From Rhizobium sp. CSW-27 (GTDB lineage Bacteria; Pseudomonadota; Alphaproteobacteria; Rhizobiales; Rhizobiaceae): DNA of 64,000 nucleotides. The stretch spans positions 1 to 64,000 of the forward strand of contig NZ_JAHHZO010000011.1 of assembly GCF_018760785.1 (NCBI RefSeq). The letters are read 5' to 3'. Shown piece by piece: positions 56,787 to 64,000 of this stretch. The notes under the pieces were generated by a model that worked only from the letters and a program-made list of their open reading frames with translations, did not search any database and had not been told where the DNA came from. The first letter of the stretch is position 1. Every line of letters begins with the position of its first letter. The translations under genes were made by a program, and so were the position numbers.

Positions 56787-57542
56787 CATCCCGGCATCCG
56801 GATAGTCCACCTGCATGAAATAGAGGCCCTCCGGCGGTGCGACCGGGCCGCAGGCCGCGCGATCGCGTGCATCGAGCGCATCGCGCACATCCTGCGGCGT
56901 CATCCTCCCCTCCCCCGCCAGCTTCAGCGTTCCGGCAAAGGAGCGGATCTGGTTGTGCAGGAAGCTCTGCGCGGAGGCGCGGATCTCGATCAGATCGCCG
57001 TGACGGGTGACATCCAGGCGGTCCAGCGTGCGCACCGGGCTTTTCGCCTGGCAATGGGCGGAACGGAAGGTGGTGAAGTCGTGATGGCCGACCAGCCTCT
57101 GGGCTGCCGCATGCATGGCCTCGTGGTCCAGTTCCTTCGCCACCCACCAGGCCCGCTTCGCCTCGATGGCAAGCGGCGATTTGCGCGAGATGATGCGATA
57201 GAGATAATGCCGCCTGAGCGCCGAAAACCGGGCATCGAAGACATCCGGCACGGCCTCGACGGAAATGATCGACACCTTTTCGCCGGCAAGCGCCAGATGG
57301 GCGTTCAGCGCATTGCGCAGCTTGTAGGGCGCCCAGTCGCGGGAAAGATCCGCATGCACGACCTGGCCCAGCGCGTGCACGCCGGAATCGGTGCGCCCCG
57401 CCGCGCGGATGCTGACCGTCTCCCGCGTCAAGGACAGGATCGCCCCTTCGATTGCGGACTGGACCGAATGACCGTTGTCCTGCCGCTGCCAGCCGACATA
57501 GGGCGTGCCGTCATATTCGACGGTCATCTTGAAACGCGGCAT
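56733..57542 (-). CDS. truA: tRNA pseudouridine synthase A
   Basis: TruA makes pseudouridine at positions 38-40 of the tRNA anticodon arm. The 269-residue protein has the catalytic Asp in [18 protein letters not shown] and the motif RRHYLYRI; the C-terminal MQVDYP strand is also typical. Its ATG shares one base with the fmt stop (TGATG), so the two are co-translated. The 3' end overlaps the convergent membrane protein gene by 54 bp. Confidence 0.95.
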   Translation of the reverse strand: MPRFKMTVEYDGTPYVGWQRQDNGHSVQSAIEGAILSLTRETVSIRAAGRTDSGVHALGQVVHADLSRDWAPYKLRNALNAHLALAGEKVSIISVEAVPDVFDARFSALRRHYLYRIISRKSPLAIEAKRAWWVAKELDHEAMHAAAQRLVGHHDFTTFRSAHCQAKSPVRTLDRLDVTRHGDLIEIRASAQSFLHNQIRSFAGTLKLAGEGRMTPQDVRDALDARDRAACGPVAPPEGLYFMQVDYPDAGMLARIDVQETLQDIGDEE

Positions 57543-58477
57543 CAGGCGAGCCTCGTGCCCGATGCGAGCGGCGTGCCACGCAGGAACTCTTCGGCCGCCA
57601 GCGGCTTGCCGCCGGCCTTCTGCAGGCGCGTCAGCCGGATCGCACCCTCGCCGCAGGCGACCGTCAGGCGGTCATCGAGGATCGTGCCGGCAGTCCCCTG
57701 TCCTTCGGCCAGCGTGCTTTCGAGCACCTTGATGCGCTCCGGCTTGCCGTTGATCCCGGCCTCGAACCAGGCACCGGGGAAGGGCGACAGGCCACGGATA
57801 TGATCATGCACCGCCTTGGCCGGCCGGGCAAAATCGATCCGCGTCTCACCCTTTTCGATCTTGGCGGCATAGAGCACGCCCTCCTCCGGCTGAGGCGTCA
57901 GCGGCAGGTCTCCCCGTTCCAGCCGCGCCATGGCTTCGACCATGGCCGTCGCGCCGACCTGCATCAGGGTGTCGTGCAGCGCGCCCGCCGTGGTGTCGGG
58001 GCCGATCGGCACTTCGGCGGTCAGCGCCACCGGGCCGGTATCCAGCCCCTTTTCCATCTGCATCACCATCATGCCGGTCTTCTCGTCACCGGCCATGATC
58101 GCCCGCTGGATGGGAGCGGCCCCGCGCCAGCGCGGCAGAAGCGATGCGTGACCATTGTAGCAGCCGAGCCGCGTCGCCCCGAGCACCTCGACCGGCAGCA
58201 GCAGGCCATAGGCCACCACCACGGCCACGTCGGCGCCCAGGGCACGCACATGGGCGCGCTCCTCGGCCTGCCTGAAGTTCACCGGCGTGAAGACGGGAAG
58301 CCCGAGCGCCTCGGCGGCCTGATGCACCGGGGACTTCTGCAGATCGAGCCCGCGGCGCCCGCCCGGACGCGGCGGCTGGGTATAGACCGCAACGATCTCG
58401 TGGCCGGCCTCCTTCAGTGCCTTCAGCGTCGGCACGGAAAATTCCGGTGTTCCCATGAAGATGATGCGCAGCGCCAT
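57542..58477 (-). CDS. fmt: Methionyl-tRNA formyltransferase
   Basis: Fmt formylates initiator Met-tRNA. The 311-residue protein has [10 protein letters not shown], the catalytic [18 protein letters not shown] (Asn-x-His) and the Asp in [12 protein letters not shown], followed by the OB-fold C-terminal domain. AGGA precedes the ATG at 58477. It is separated from its usual partner def by a toxin-antitoxin pair. Confidence 0.96.
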   Translation of the reverse strand: MALRIIFMGTPEFSVPTLKALKEAGHEIVAVYTQPPRPGGRRGLDLQKSPVHQAAEALGLPVFTPVNFRQAEERAHVRALGADVAVVVAYGLLLPVEVLGATRLGCYNGHASLLPRWRGAAPIQRAIMAGDEKTGMMVMQMEKGLDTGPVALTAEVPIGPDTTAGALHDTLMQVGATAMVEAMARLERGDLPLTPQPEEGVLYAAKIEKGETRIDFARPAKAVHDHIRGLSPFPGAWFEAGINGKPERIKVLESTLAEGQGTAGTILDDRLTVACGEGAIRLTRLQKAGGKPLAAEEFLRGTPLASGTRLA

Positions 58478-58496
58478 GAAGTCCGTCCTGTTGTCG

Positions 58497-58916
58497 TCAG
58501 CCGACTTCAAACGGGTTTACGAGCCGAAGATCAAGCCCTTCGAAGTCTTTTGTGTTGCGGGTGGCAAGGCTTGCGCCATGGCCAGGGCAGATGGCGGCGA
58601 TCATCGCATCCTGCACGCCCATCGGCCGGCCGATGGCATCGCGGCGGGCGCGCAATTCGCCTGCCCGGTGTGCATCCGGATGTCGCAGGTTGCAGATCTT
58701 CCCCTCAAACAGGGCAAGAGTCGCCGCGAGATTCTGGTGATAGCGGCGGGAACCGGTCTTGCGAAAGAAGCGCTCGGCCCCATAGGACAATTCCATGACC
58801 ACGATATCGCAAAGATAAACCTCGGCCACAGACGTGCCGTGCATCCATGCGGCAACCCGGCTATCCACCCGCATCTTGCCGAGTTCCGGGACGATGTTCG
58901 TATCGAGAAGGATCAT
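58497..58916 (-). CDS. PIN-domain toxin, FitB/VapC-like
   Basis: A 139-residue PIN-domain RNase, the toxin of a FitAB-like pair. The acidic active-site residues are in [12 protein letters not shown] (Asp5), VMELSYG (Glu) and GVQDAMIAA (Asp), with TRNTKDFEG at the end. The ATG overlaps the antitoxin stop (ATGA). It ends 19 bp before fmt on the same strand, so it is probably cotranscribed with fmt. Confidence 0.88.
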   Translation of the reverse strand: MILLDTNIVPELGKMRVDSRVAAWMHGTSVAEVYLCDIVVMELSYGAERFFRKTGSRRYHQNLAATLALFEGKICNLRHPDAHRAGELRARRDAIGRPMGVQDAMIAAICPGHGASLATRNTKDFEGLDLRLVNPFEVG

Positions 58917-59203
58917 TCGAAATCTTCGAATGGCCGGCCCAAATCCGATTTCCGCTTGGCCTCGATCTCATCCATGATCGCGGCATAGAGGGCGGCTTCT
59001 TCCTCGCTTTCCGGCTTCATGATTTCGCGAATGGCTTCAAAAGCGGAAAGCGCCTTTGCCTCGGTCTTCGGCACCGGCTGCTGCAGTGCGTCACCAAGGA
59101 TCACCGTCACCTCTTCCGAGAGCGTTCGGCCGGCGCGCTCTGCACGTTCCGAAAGCCCCTGCGCGATGGCTTCCGGAATTCCCTTGATCAACAGGTCACC
59201 CAT
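58913..59203 (-). CDS. FitA-like ribbon-helix-helix antitoxin
   Basis: A 96-residue antitoxin with an N-terminal ribbon-helix-helix (MGDLLIKGIPEAIAQGLSER, RAGRTLSEEVTVIL) and an acidic C-terminal tail ending GRPFEDFE that would block the toxin. GGAGG precedes the ATG at 59203. An inverted repeat just upstream (59217-59233) is a candidate autoregulatory operator. Confidence 0.85.
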   Translation of the reverse strand: MGDLLIKGIPEAIAQGLSERAERAGRTLSEEVTVILGDALQQPVPKTEAKALSAFEAIREIMKPESEEEAALYAAIMDEIEAKRKSDLGRPFEDFE

Positions 59204-59216
59204 GGGCCACCCTCCG

Positions 59217-59233
59217 TGATGTCTCCACCATCA
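59217..59233. promoter_or_regulatory. Candidate antitoxin operator between def and the toxin-antitoxin pair
   Basis: TGATG-N7-CATCA, 13 bp before the antitoxin ATG. Short inverted repeats in this position are typical operators of FitA/VapB antitoxins. The arms are only five bases, so this is tentative. Confidence 0.35.
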
Positions 59234-59262
59234 TAGGAAGGCAACGAAGAGGCTTCAAGCGG

Positions 59263-59784
59263 TCAGATGGCCTTGGGTTTCGACTTGGCGGCCTTGGTGA
59301 AGCGCTTGATCACCATGTCGCGCTTCAGGCGGGAAATGTGGTCGATGAACAGCACGCCGTTCAGGTGGTCGATTTCGTGCTGCAGGCAAGTGGCGAGAAG
59401 CCCGTCGGCCTCTAGCAGGTGTTCCTTGCCATCGCGGCCGATGTGGCGGACGGTGACCGCCGCCGGACGCTCCACTTCCGCATAGTATTCCGGAATCGAC
59501 AGGCAGCCTTCCTCGTAGACCGAACGCTCGTCGGAAGAGGCGACGATCTCCGGATTGATGATCACCAGCGGCTGCTTCTCCTCGCCCTCGCGCGAGACGT
59601 CCACCACCAGAATGCGACGCGGCACACCGATCTGGATGCCGGCAAGACCGATGCCCGGCGCATCATACATGGTTTCCAGCATGTCGTCTGCCAGCTGCAG
59701 CACGTCGGCATTCACCTGCTCGATCGGCTGGGACACCTGACGCAGGAGGGGATCGGGAAGAATGATAAGGGGCTTGATCGTCAT
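59263..59784 (-). CDS. def: Peptide deformylase
   Basis: Def removes the formyl group from nascent proteins. The 173-residue metalloprotease has all three signature motifs: [10 protein letters not shown] (44-53), EGCLS with the metal Cys94, and QHEIDH with His136 and His140. GGGAGG precedes the ATG at 59784. Formylation (fmt) and deformylation (def) genes normally sit together; here 786 bp with a toxin-antitoxin pair lie between them. Confidence 0.96.
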   Translation of the reverse strand: MTIKPLIILPDPLLRQVSQPIEQVNADVLQLADDMLETMYDAPGIGLAGIQIGVPRRILVVDVSREGEEKQPLVIINPEIVASSDERSVYEEGCLSIPEYYAEVERPAAVTVRHIGRDGKEHLLEADGLLATCLQHEIDHLNGVLFIDHISRLKRDMVIKRFTKAAKSKPKAI

Positions 59785-59907
59785 GCGCCTCCCATACTCC
59801 ATCTTTTCGGAGGAGGAAACTGGCCGAAAGGCGGGTTTTGCTGGGCAAAACACATTTGTTCCCGTTTTGATCTTTCGTCCCCGCCCAAACTCCGCTACCG
59901 TTTCGCC

Positions 59908-61101
59908 ATGCAGAACGACAGCCTTCGCCTCTTTGATCAGATCCTCGCACTCCTTGCCGGCCCGGCCGGCCTGTTTCTCCTCGGCGGCCTGGCCATCGGG
60001 CTGGTCCTGTCGCTGCTGTTGCGACGCGGGCGCGACGAGGCGAGCACCGGGCTGGAACTTCGGCTGGCCGAACTGATGCAGGCCCAGATGGAAATGCAGG
60101 GCCGCGTCGCGGCCATGACGGAGGCGCTCGGCAGCCGGCAGTCGGAACTCAACCGCGCCATCAACCAGCGGCTCGACGGCATGTCGCACCGTCTGGGCTC
60201 GACGATTGCCGAGCAGACACGCAGCACGCACGACAATCTGCGCAAGCTGCAGGAACGGCTGGCCGTCATCGACGCCGCCCAGAGCAATATCCAGACGCTG
60301 GCCCGCGACGTTGTCGGCCTGCAGGCGATCCTCTCCAACAAGCAGACGCGCGGCGCCTTCGGCCAGGGCCGCATGGAAGCCATCGTGGCGGATGCCCTGC
60401 CGCAGGGCGCCTACAGCTTTCAGGCAACGCTTTCCAACGGGCTGAGACCCGACTGCCTCGTCCACATGCCAAACGGCGCCCCGCCGCTGGTGATCGATGC
60501 GAAGTTTCCGCTGGAAGCCTGGCACGCCTTTCGCGATGCCACCCAGCCGGAGGCGCGCAAGGCCGCCGGCCAGCAGTTTCGCCGGGATCTCGAAACCCAT
60601 ATCCGCGACATTGCCGACAAGTATCTGATTGCCGGCGAAACGCAGGATACCGCCTTCCTCTTCGTGCCCTCCGAATCGATCTTCGCGGAAATCCACGAGC
60701 ATTTCGAGGGGGCGGTGCAGAAGGCGCAGCGCGCCCGCATCGTCATCGTCTCCCCCTCCCTGCTGATGCTGTCGATCCAGGTCATCCAGGCCGTGCTGAA
60801 GGACCAGCGCATGCGCGAACAGGCGCACCTGATCCAGGGCGAGGTGGCTCTGCTGATGGAAGACCTGCTGCGACTCGACGAGCGCACCCGCAAGCTGCAG
60901 GCGCATTTCCAGGCGGTGACGCGCGATGTGGAGCAGATTCTCACCTCCTCCGACAAGCTCTCCCGCCGCGGTGCCCGCATCGGCGCGCTCGAACTGGAGC
61001 AGCCGGCGGCAAAGCCATCCACACCGCACGAGCCGCCGGCGGAGCGTGCCGTCGAAAGCCGGACCGGGCTTCTGAAGCTGAGGGTGGTTGACGAGGATTG
61101 A
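59908..61101 (+). CDS. rmuC: DNA recombination protein RmuC
   Basis: RmuC-family proteins limit inverted-repeat-driven rearrangements and carry a nuclease-like domain. The 397-residue protein has an N-terminal membrane helix ([18 protein letters not shown]), a coiled-coil region (about 45-125), and the RmuC domain with [27 protein letters not shown] and the C-terminal helical repeat region. IDAKFPL contains the conserved nuclease Asp and Lys. Transcribed divergently from def, 123 bp apart. Confidence 0.92.
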   Translation: MQNDSLRLFDQILALLAGPAGLFLLGGLAIGLVLSLLLRRGRDEASTGLELRLAELMQAQMEMQGRVAAMTEALGSRQSELNRAINQRLDGMSHRLGSTIAEQTRSTHDNLRKLQERLAVIDAAQSNIQTLARDVVGLQAILSNKQTRGAFGQGRMEAIVADALPQGAYSFQATLSNGLRPDCLVHMPNGAPPLVIDAKFPLEAWHAFRDATQPEARKAAGQQFRRDLETHIRDIADKYLIAGETQDTAFLFVPSESIFAEIHEHFEGAVQKAQRARIVIVSPSLLMLSIQVIQAVLKDQRMREQAHLIQGEVALLMEDLLRLDERTRKLQAHFQAVTRDVEQILTSSDKLSRRGARIGALELEQPAAKPSTPHEPPAERAVESRTGLLKLRVVDED

Positions 61102-61158
61102 CCGGCTCGGGCAGTGTCCGCCGCACAGGAAACACCAGCACGCAGGGCCTCAAACCTC

Positions 61159-62058
61159 ATGATCACTGTCTTCGGTTCCGTCAACATGGACCTCATCGCC
61201 ACCACCGAGCGCCTGCCGGCGCCGGGTGAAACGGTGGCGGGCGACAGCTTTTCCACCGCCGCCGGCGGCAAGGGCGCCAATCAGGCGCTTGCTGCCCAGC
61301 GCGCAGGCAGTTCCGTGCGCATGGTGGCTGCCGTCGGCAGCGATGCCTTTGCCACGCCGGCGCTCGCGCTGCTGGAAGCGGCCGGCGCCGATCTCTCCGC
61401 CGTGCGTCGCGTCAGCGAGCCCACCGGCACGGCGCTGATTCTGGTCGGCGGCGATGGCGAGAACATGATCGCCGTCGTGCCTGGCGCAAACGGCACCTTT
61501 TCCGCGGAAGACGGTGCCGCCGCCCTCTCCGGAATGGCGGATGGCGACACGCTGATGCTGCAGATGGAAGTGCCGGCCGCCGCCGTCGAGGCGGCCATGC
61601 AGGCCGCAAAGGCCCGTGGCATCCGCACACTGTTCAATACCGCTCCCCTGACGGCAGACGCCATCCGGCTTGCCGGCCTCGCCTCCATCCTCGTGGCAAA
61701 CGAGACCGAGTTCGAGCTTCTTATCGGCAAGCATGGCCTCGACGATGCCGCGCGTCTTGCCGAGATGCAGGCGCTGCATGCAAAGACGGGCCAGACTCTG
61801 GTGGTGACGCTCGGCGGCGATGGCGTCGTGGCGCTTCATGCGGGTGAGGTGCTCCGGGCCAAGGGGCTCGTCATCGAACCGGTCGATACCGTCGGCGCGG
61901 GCGACACCTTCTGCGGCTATCTGGCGGCAAGCCTCGACCAGGGGCTGGATTTTGCCGCAGCCCTGCGCCGGGCGGCGGTGGCCGGCTCGCTCGCCTGCCT
62001 GAAGCCCGGCGCCCAGCCGGCCATTCCGACGGCAGCCGAGGTCGCGGCACGGCTCTGA
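61159..62058 (+). CDS. rbsK: Ribokinase
   Basis: RbsK phosphorylates ribose to ribose-5-phosphate. The 299-residue PfkB-family protein has VFGSVNMDLIATTERLPAPGET (in part), the TAAGGKGANQALAAQR signature and DTVGAGDTFCGY with the catalytic Asp. The VNMDL and GGKGANQA motifs are more specific for ribokinase than for fructokinase. No ribose transporter genes are adjacent. Confidence 0.9.
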   Translation: MITVFGSVNMDLIATTERLPAPGETVAGDSFSTAAGGKGANQALAAQRAGSSVRMVAAVGSDAFATPALALLEAAGADLSAVRRVSEPTGTALILVGGDGENMIAVVPGANGTFSAEDGAAALSGMADGDTLMLQMEVPAAAVEAAMQAAKARGIRTLFNTAPLTADAIRLAGLASILVANETEFELLIGKHGLDDAARLAEMQALHAKTGQTLVVTLGGDGVVALHAGEVLRAKGLVIEPVDTVGAGDTFCGYLAASLDQGLDFAAALRRAAVAGSLACLKPGAQPAIPTAAEVAARL

Positions 62059-62106
62059 ACGCGTCGTCCCGGGCGAACGTGACTTCAGGAACGGTCGGGG
62101 TCAAAA

Positions 62107-62135
62107 CTTGCACTGGCCGTTCCGGCACACCATAT
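62107..62135 (+). promoter_or_regulatory. Sigma-32 (RpoH) heat-shock promoter
   Basis: CTTGCAC (62107-62113), 14-base spacer, CACCATAT (62128-62135). This agrees well with the RpoH consensus CTTGAAA-N(11-16)-CCCCATNT. Transcription would start near 62142, giving a leader of about 63 bases before the small heat-shock gene. Confidence 0.75.
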
Positions 62136-62148
62136 TGCTCACCGTAAA

Positions 62149-62204
62149 GCGCATGCCACACGGGTGCGCCAGCCAGAAAGTCGCTTGCTATCAAGGACTG
62201 CGAG
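62149..62204 (+). promoter_or_regulatory. Possible ROSE-like RNA thermometer in the hsp20 leader
   Basis: The leader can fold into a hairpin (GCGCAT/GTGCGC, 62149-62169) followed by a second one in which TCG-CTTG (62181-62187) faces CAAG-GACTG-CGA, which would bury the AAGGA Shine-Dalgarno sequence. A TTGCT motif next to the SD is typical of ROSE elements, which control rhizobial small heat-shock genes. The fold was done by eye. Confidence 0.45.
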
Positions 62205-62633
62205 ATGAGCCGCATGACTCCCTTCACCAGCCCTCTGCTGCTGGGCTTCGATACCATGGAAAAGACCCTCGAACGCCTGGCCAAGGCAAATGATGGCTAT
62301 CCGCCCTACAACATCGAGAGGATGCGGCCGGAAGCCGCGGGCGAGCCGGAAAGGCTTCGCATCACGCTGGCAGTCGCCGGTTTTTCCGAAGACGATCTCG
62401 ACGTGAGCGTCGAGGAGAACCAGTTGACGATTCGCGGGCGGCAGGCGGAAACGGGAGAAAAGGACTATCTCTACCGCGGCATTGCCGCACGCCAGTTCCA
62501 GCGGGTTTTCGTGCTGGCCGATGGCATGCAGGTCTCGGGTGCGAGACTGACGAACGGGCTTCTGTCGGTCGATCTCATTCGTCCCGAGCCAGAACGCATG
62601 GTGCGAAAAATTAACATTTCGGTTTCAAAGTAA
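62205..62633 (+). CDS. Small heat-shock protein (Hsp20/IbpA type)
   Basis: A 142-residue alpha-crystallin-domain chaperone that binds unfolding proteins. The domain runs from about 35 to 130: ERLRITLAVAGFSEDDLDV, EENQLTIRGRQ, RQFQRVFVLADGM and the hallmark ARLTNGLLSVDLIRP (A-x-x-x-NGxL). The length and N-terminus fit the IbpA/HspD class of rhizobia. It has a sigma-32 promoter and a likely thermosensing leader; DUF1150 follows 43 bp later. Confidence 0.92.
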   Translation: MSRMTPFTSPLLLGFDTMEKTLERLAKANDGYPPYNIERMRPEAAGEPERLRITLAVAGFSEDDLDVSVEENQLTIRGRQAETGEKDYLYRGIAARQFQRVFVLADGMQVSGARLTNGLLSVDLIRPEPERMVRKINISVSK

Positions 62634-62676
62634 GAGGCCTGGCAGAAATGCCCGTACCCCTCATACGGAGGCTGGA

Positions 62677-62934
62677 ATGCTCCTCAAGAACGCCACCGCG
62701 CGGCTGACGCAATCGGAACTCGCCCATCTCGGCTCCGGCGAGGTCGGCTATATCCGCAAGATGCGCTCCGAAGATGTGACCCGCTGCTTCCCCGAGGCGC
62801 CGCAGATCGATCCGGCCCTGGATCTCTGGGCGCTGTTCGGTGCCGACGGCACGCCGATTCTTCTCACCGACAACCGCTCCAGCACCTTCTTCAAGGCCGC
62901 CGAAGACGACCTCAAGACCGTCAGCCTGCACTGA
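62677..62934 (+). CDS. DUF1150 family protein
   Basis: An 85-residue protein of the DUF1150 family, with LGSGEVGYIRKM and LWALFGADGTPILLTDNR. This gene follows a small heat-shock gene in many alphaproteobacteria, so co-induction by heat is likely, but the molecular role is unknown. GGAGG lies upstream of the ATG. Confidence 0.85.
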   Translation: MLLKNATARLTQSELAHLGSGEVGYIRKMRSEDVTRCFPEAPQIDPALDLWALFGADGTPILLTDNRSSTFFKAAEDDLKTVSLH

Positions 62935-62973
62935 CGGTCCCGCCCTGGCGGCCCAGGCAGAACGCCTGCCGCC

Positions 62974-63672
62974 TTACACCCTCACAAATGTCAGATAGGC
63001 AGAGGAACGGCCTTCGCGCCTGGCCTTCGCCTCATAACGCGTTCCGGGCCAGGTCGAAAACGGCGTCAGCCAGTCCGCAGGCTCCTTCGCCGTCCAGTGG
63101 AAGCCGCCATGGGCGGCGCAGTGCTGCAGCGTCCAGTTCACATAGGTATCGATGTCGGAGGCGAAACAGAACAGACCGCCCGGCTTCAGCACGCGGTGAA
63201 AGCGCTGGAGATTGACCTGCGAGACGAAGCGCCGCTTCCAGTGCTTCTTCTTCGGCCACGGATCGGGATAGAGCAGGTCAATCTGATCGATCGAGCCTTC
63301 CGGCAGCCAGTCGAGCAGCACGGTGGCATCATCATCATAGACGCGGATATTCTTGAGATCGAGTTCCTCGACCCGGGCGAGCAGCTTCGCCATGGAATTG
63401 ACGAAGGGCTCGACGCCGATGAAGCCGGTCCCGGGCGTCTCGCCGGCGCGGTGCACCAGATGTTCGCCGCCGCCAAACCCGATTTCCAGCCGGATCGAGC
63501 TGACCGGAACCGGATAAAGCGAAGCAAGGTCATCCGGCCGCGCTCCGGCCGGATCGATGCGCAGTGACGGAAGAAATGCCGTCATCAGGTCCGACTGGCG
63601 GTCCCTCAGCGGTTTTCCCTTGCGCCGGCCAAAGAATGCCTCGGTGGCTCGCGACCGGCGCTCGGTATCCAT
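62974..63672 (-). CDS. trmB: tRNA (guanine-N7-)-methyltransferase
   Basis: TrmB methylates G46 of tRNA using SAM. The 232-residue protein has the SAM motif [13 protein letters not shown], the substrate and catalytic motif [15 protein letters not shown] and the C-terminal segment [12 protein letters not shown]. It follows metK by 13 bp, so SAM synthesis and use are in one transcript. Confidence 0.95.
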   Translation of the reverse strand: MDTERRSRATEAFFGRRKGKPLRDRQSDLMTAFLPSLRIDPAGARPDDLASLYPVPVSSIRLEIGFGGGEHLVHRAGETPGTGFIGVEPFVNSMAKLLARVEELDLKNIRVYDDDATVLLDWLPEGSIDQIDLLYPDPWPKKKHWKRRFVSQVNLQRFHRVLKPGGLFCFASDIDTYVNWTLQHCAAHGGFHWTAKEPADWLTPFSTWPGTRYEAKARREGRSSAYLTFVRV

Positions 63673-63685
63673 TTCGGTTCGTCCT

Positions 63686-64000
63686 TCAGTTCTTCAGGGC
63701 TTCCTTCAGCGGCTTCACGAGATCCAGCTTCTCCCAGGAGAAGGAACCGTCGCGGCCCGCCTTGCGGCCGAAATGGCCGTAGGAAGACGTCTTGGCATAG
63801 ATCGGCTTGTTGAGATCGAGGTGACGGCGGATGCCGCTCGGAGAGAGGTCCATCACCTGGCGGATCGCGGCCTCGACCTGGTCCTCGGTTACCTTGCCGG
63901 TGCCATGCAGGTCAACATAGATCGACAGCGGCTGGGCAATGCCGATCGCGTAGGAGATCTGGATCGTGCATTTTTCCGCAAGGCCAGCGGCTACGACGTT
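63686..64000 (-). CDS. metK: S-adenosylmethionine synthetase (3' part only)
   Basis: Only the C-terminal 104 codons are in the window; the gene runs off the right edge. The product ends [13 protein letters not shown] and has [19 protein letters not shown] and [16 protein letters not shown], the C-terminal domain of MetK. Any promoter or SAM-responsive leader lies outside. Confidence 0.93.
   Translation of the reverse strand, partial: NVVAAGLAEKCTIQISYAIGIAQPLSIYVDLHGTGKVTEDQVEAAIRQVMDLSPSGIRRHLDLNKPIYAKTSSYGHFGRKAGRDGSFSWEKLDLVKPLKEALKN

Overview
The window is GC-rich, gene-dense chromosomal DNA from an alphaproteobacterium, most likely a member of the Rhizobiaceae (Rhizobium/Agrobacterium-like). 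This rests on family-level clues: PstA and PstC with long N-terminal extensions, a class I PPK2, FnrN with a perfect TTGAT-N4-ATCAA box, an IRO-like TGA-N9-TCA site before a fecI gene, the blocks rpmH-rnpA-yidC-engB-argB and dapD-dapE-truA-fmt-def, a DUF1150 gene after a small heat-shock gene, trmB-metK, and a paired palindromic repeat of the rhizobial RIME type. Species cannot be fixed from the sequence alone.

Layout. 1-7.5 kb: the phosphate regulon on the minus strand (phoR, pstS, pstC, pstA, pstB, start of phoU) with a triple-repeat PHO box before pstS, and a divergent polyphosphate kinase 2. 7.5-14.4 kb: a conserved membrane protein of unknown function, tRNA-Thr(CGT), a gene-poor stretch, then a TonB-dependent heme-type receptor with its FecI sigma factor and FecR sensor, led by a 20-bp-arm palindrome holding a RirA/IRO-like site; then a PRC-barrel gene. 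14.4-20.3 kb: long-chain acyl-CoA synthetase behind a 16-bp palindrome, a DUF900 hydrolase lipoprotein, pgi and a SAM methyltransferase. 20.3-25.5 kb: a structured 640-bp intergenic region, an ABC transporter with a fused double permease and no visible binding protein, and a dicarboxylate/amino-acid symporter. 25.5-35.9 kb: an AbrB/PIN toxin-antitoxin pair, a sugar kinase, pyrE, a diguanylate cyclase, pyrC, a Sel1 protein, a proline-racemase-family enzyme with an altered active site, cysQ, and the divergent hemN/fnrN pair.

36-40.4 kb: a pyrimidine-degradation (rut) operon, rutA-B-C-D plus a detached rutF, driven by a textbook sigma-54 promoter and interrupted by a palindromic repeat pair; then tRNA-Arg(ACG). 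40.5-44.3 kb: an orphan sensor kinase and a chemoreceptor ending in a CheR-type tether. 44.4-49.7 kb: rpmH, rnpA, yidC, engB, an anti-sigma factor with no adjacent sigma gene, and argB. 49.7-58.5 kb: a DMT permease, a pyrimidine 5'-nucleotidase, an EF-hand protein, a LOG-family protein, dapD, dapE, two tandemly duplicated membrane proteins, truA and fmt. 58.5-64 kb: a FitAB-type toxin-antitoxin pair wedged between fmt and def, rmuC, ribokinase, a small heat-shock gene with a sigma-32 promoter and a possible RNA thermometer, DUF1150, trmB and the 3' part of metK.

Most of the window is core housekeeping DNA. The accessory or regulatory features worth attention are the fecIRA switch, the rut operon control region, the binding-protein-less ABC transporter with its structured upstream region, the Ser-type proline racemase homologue, and the toxin-antitoxin module splitting def and fmt. 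No CRISPR array, prophage, transposase or complete insertion sequence was seen.
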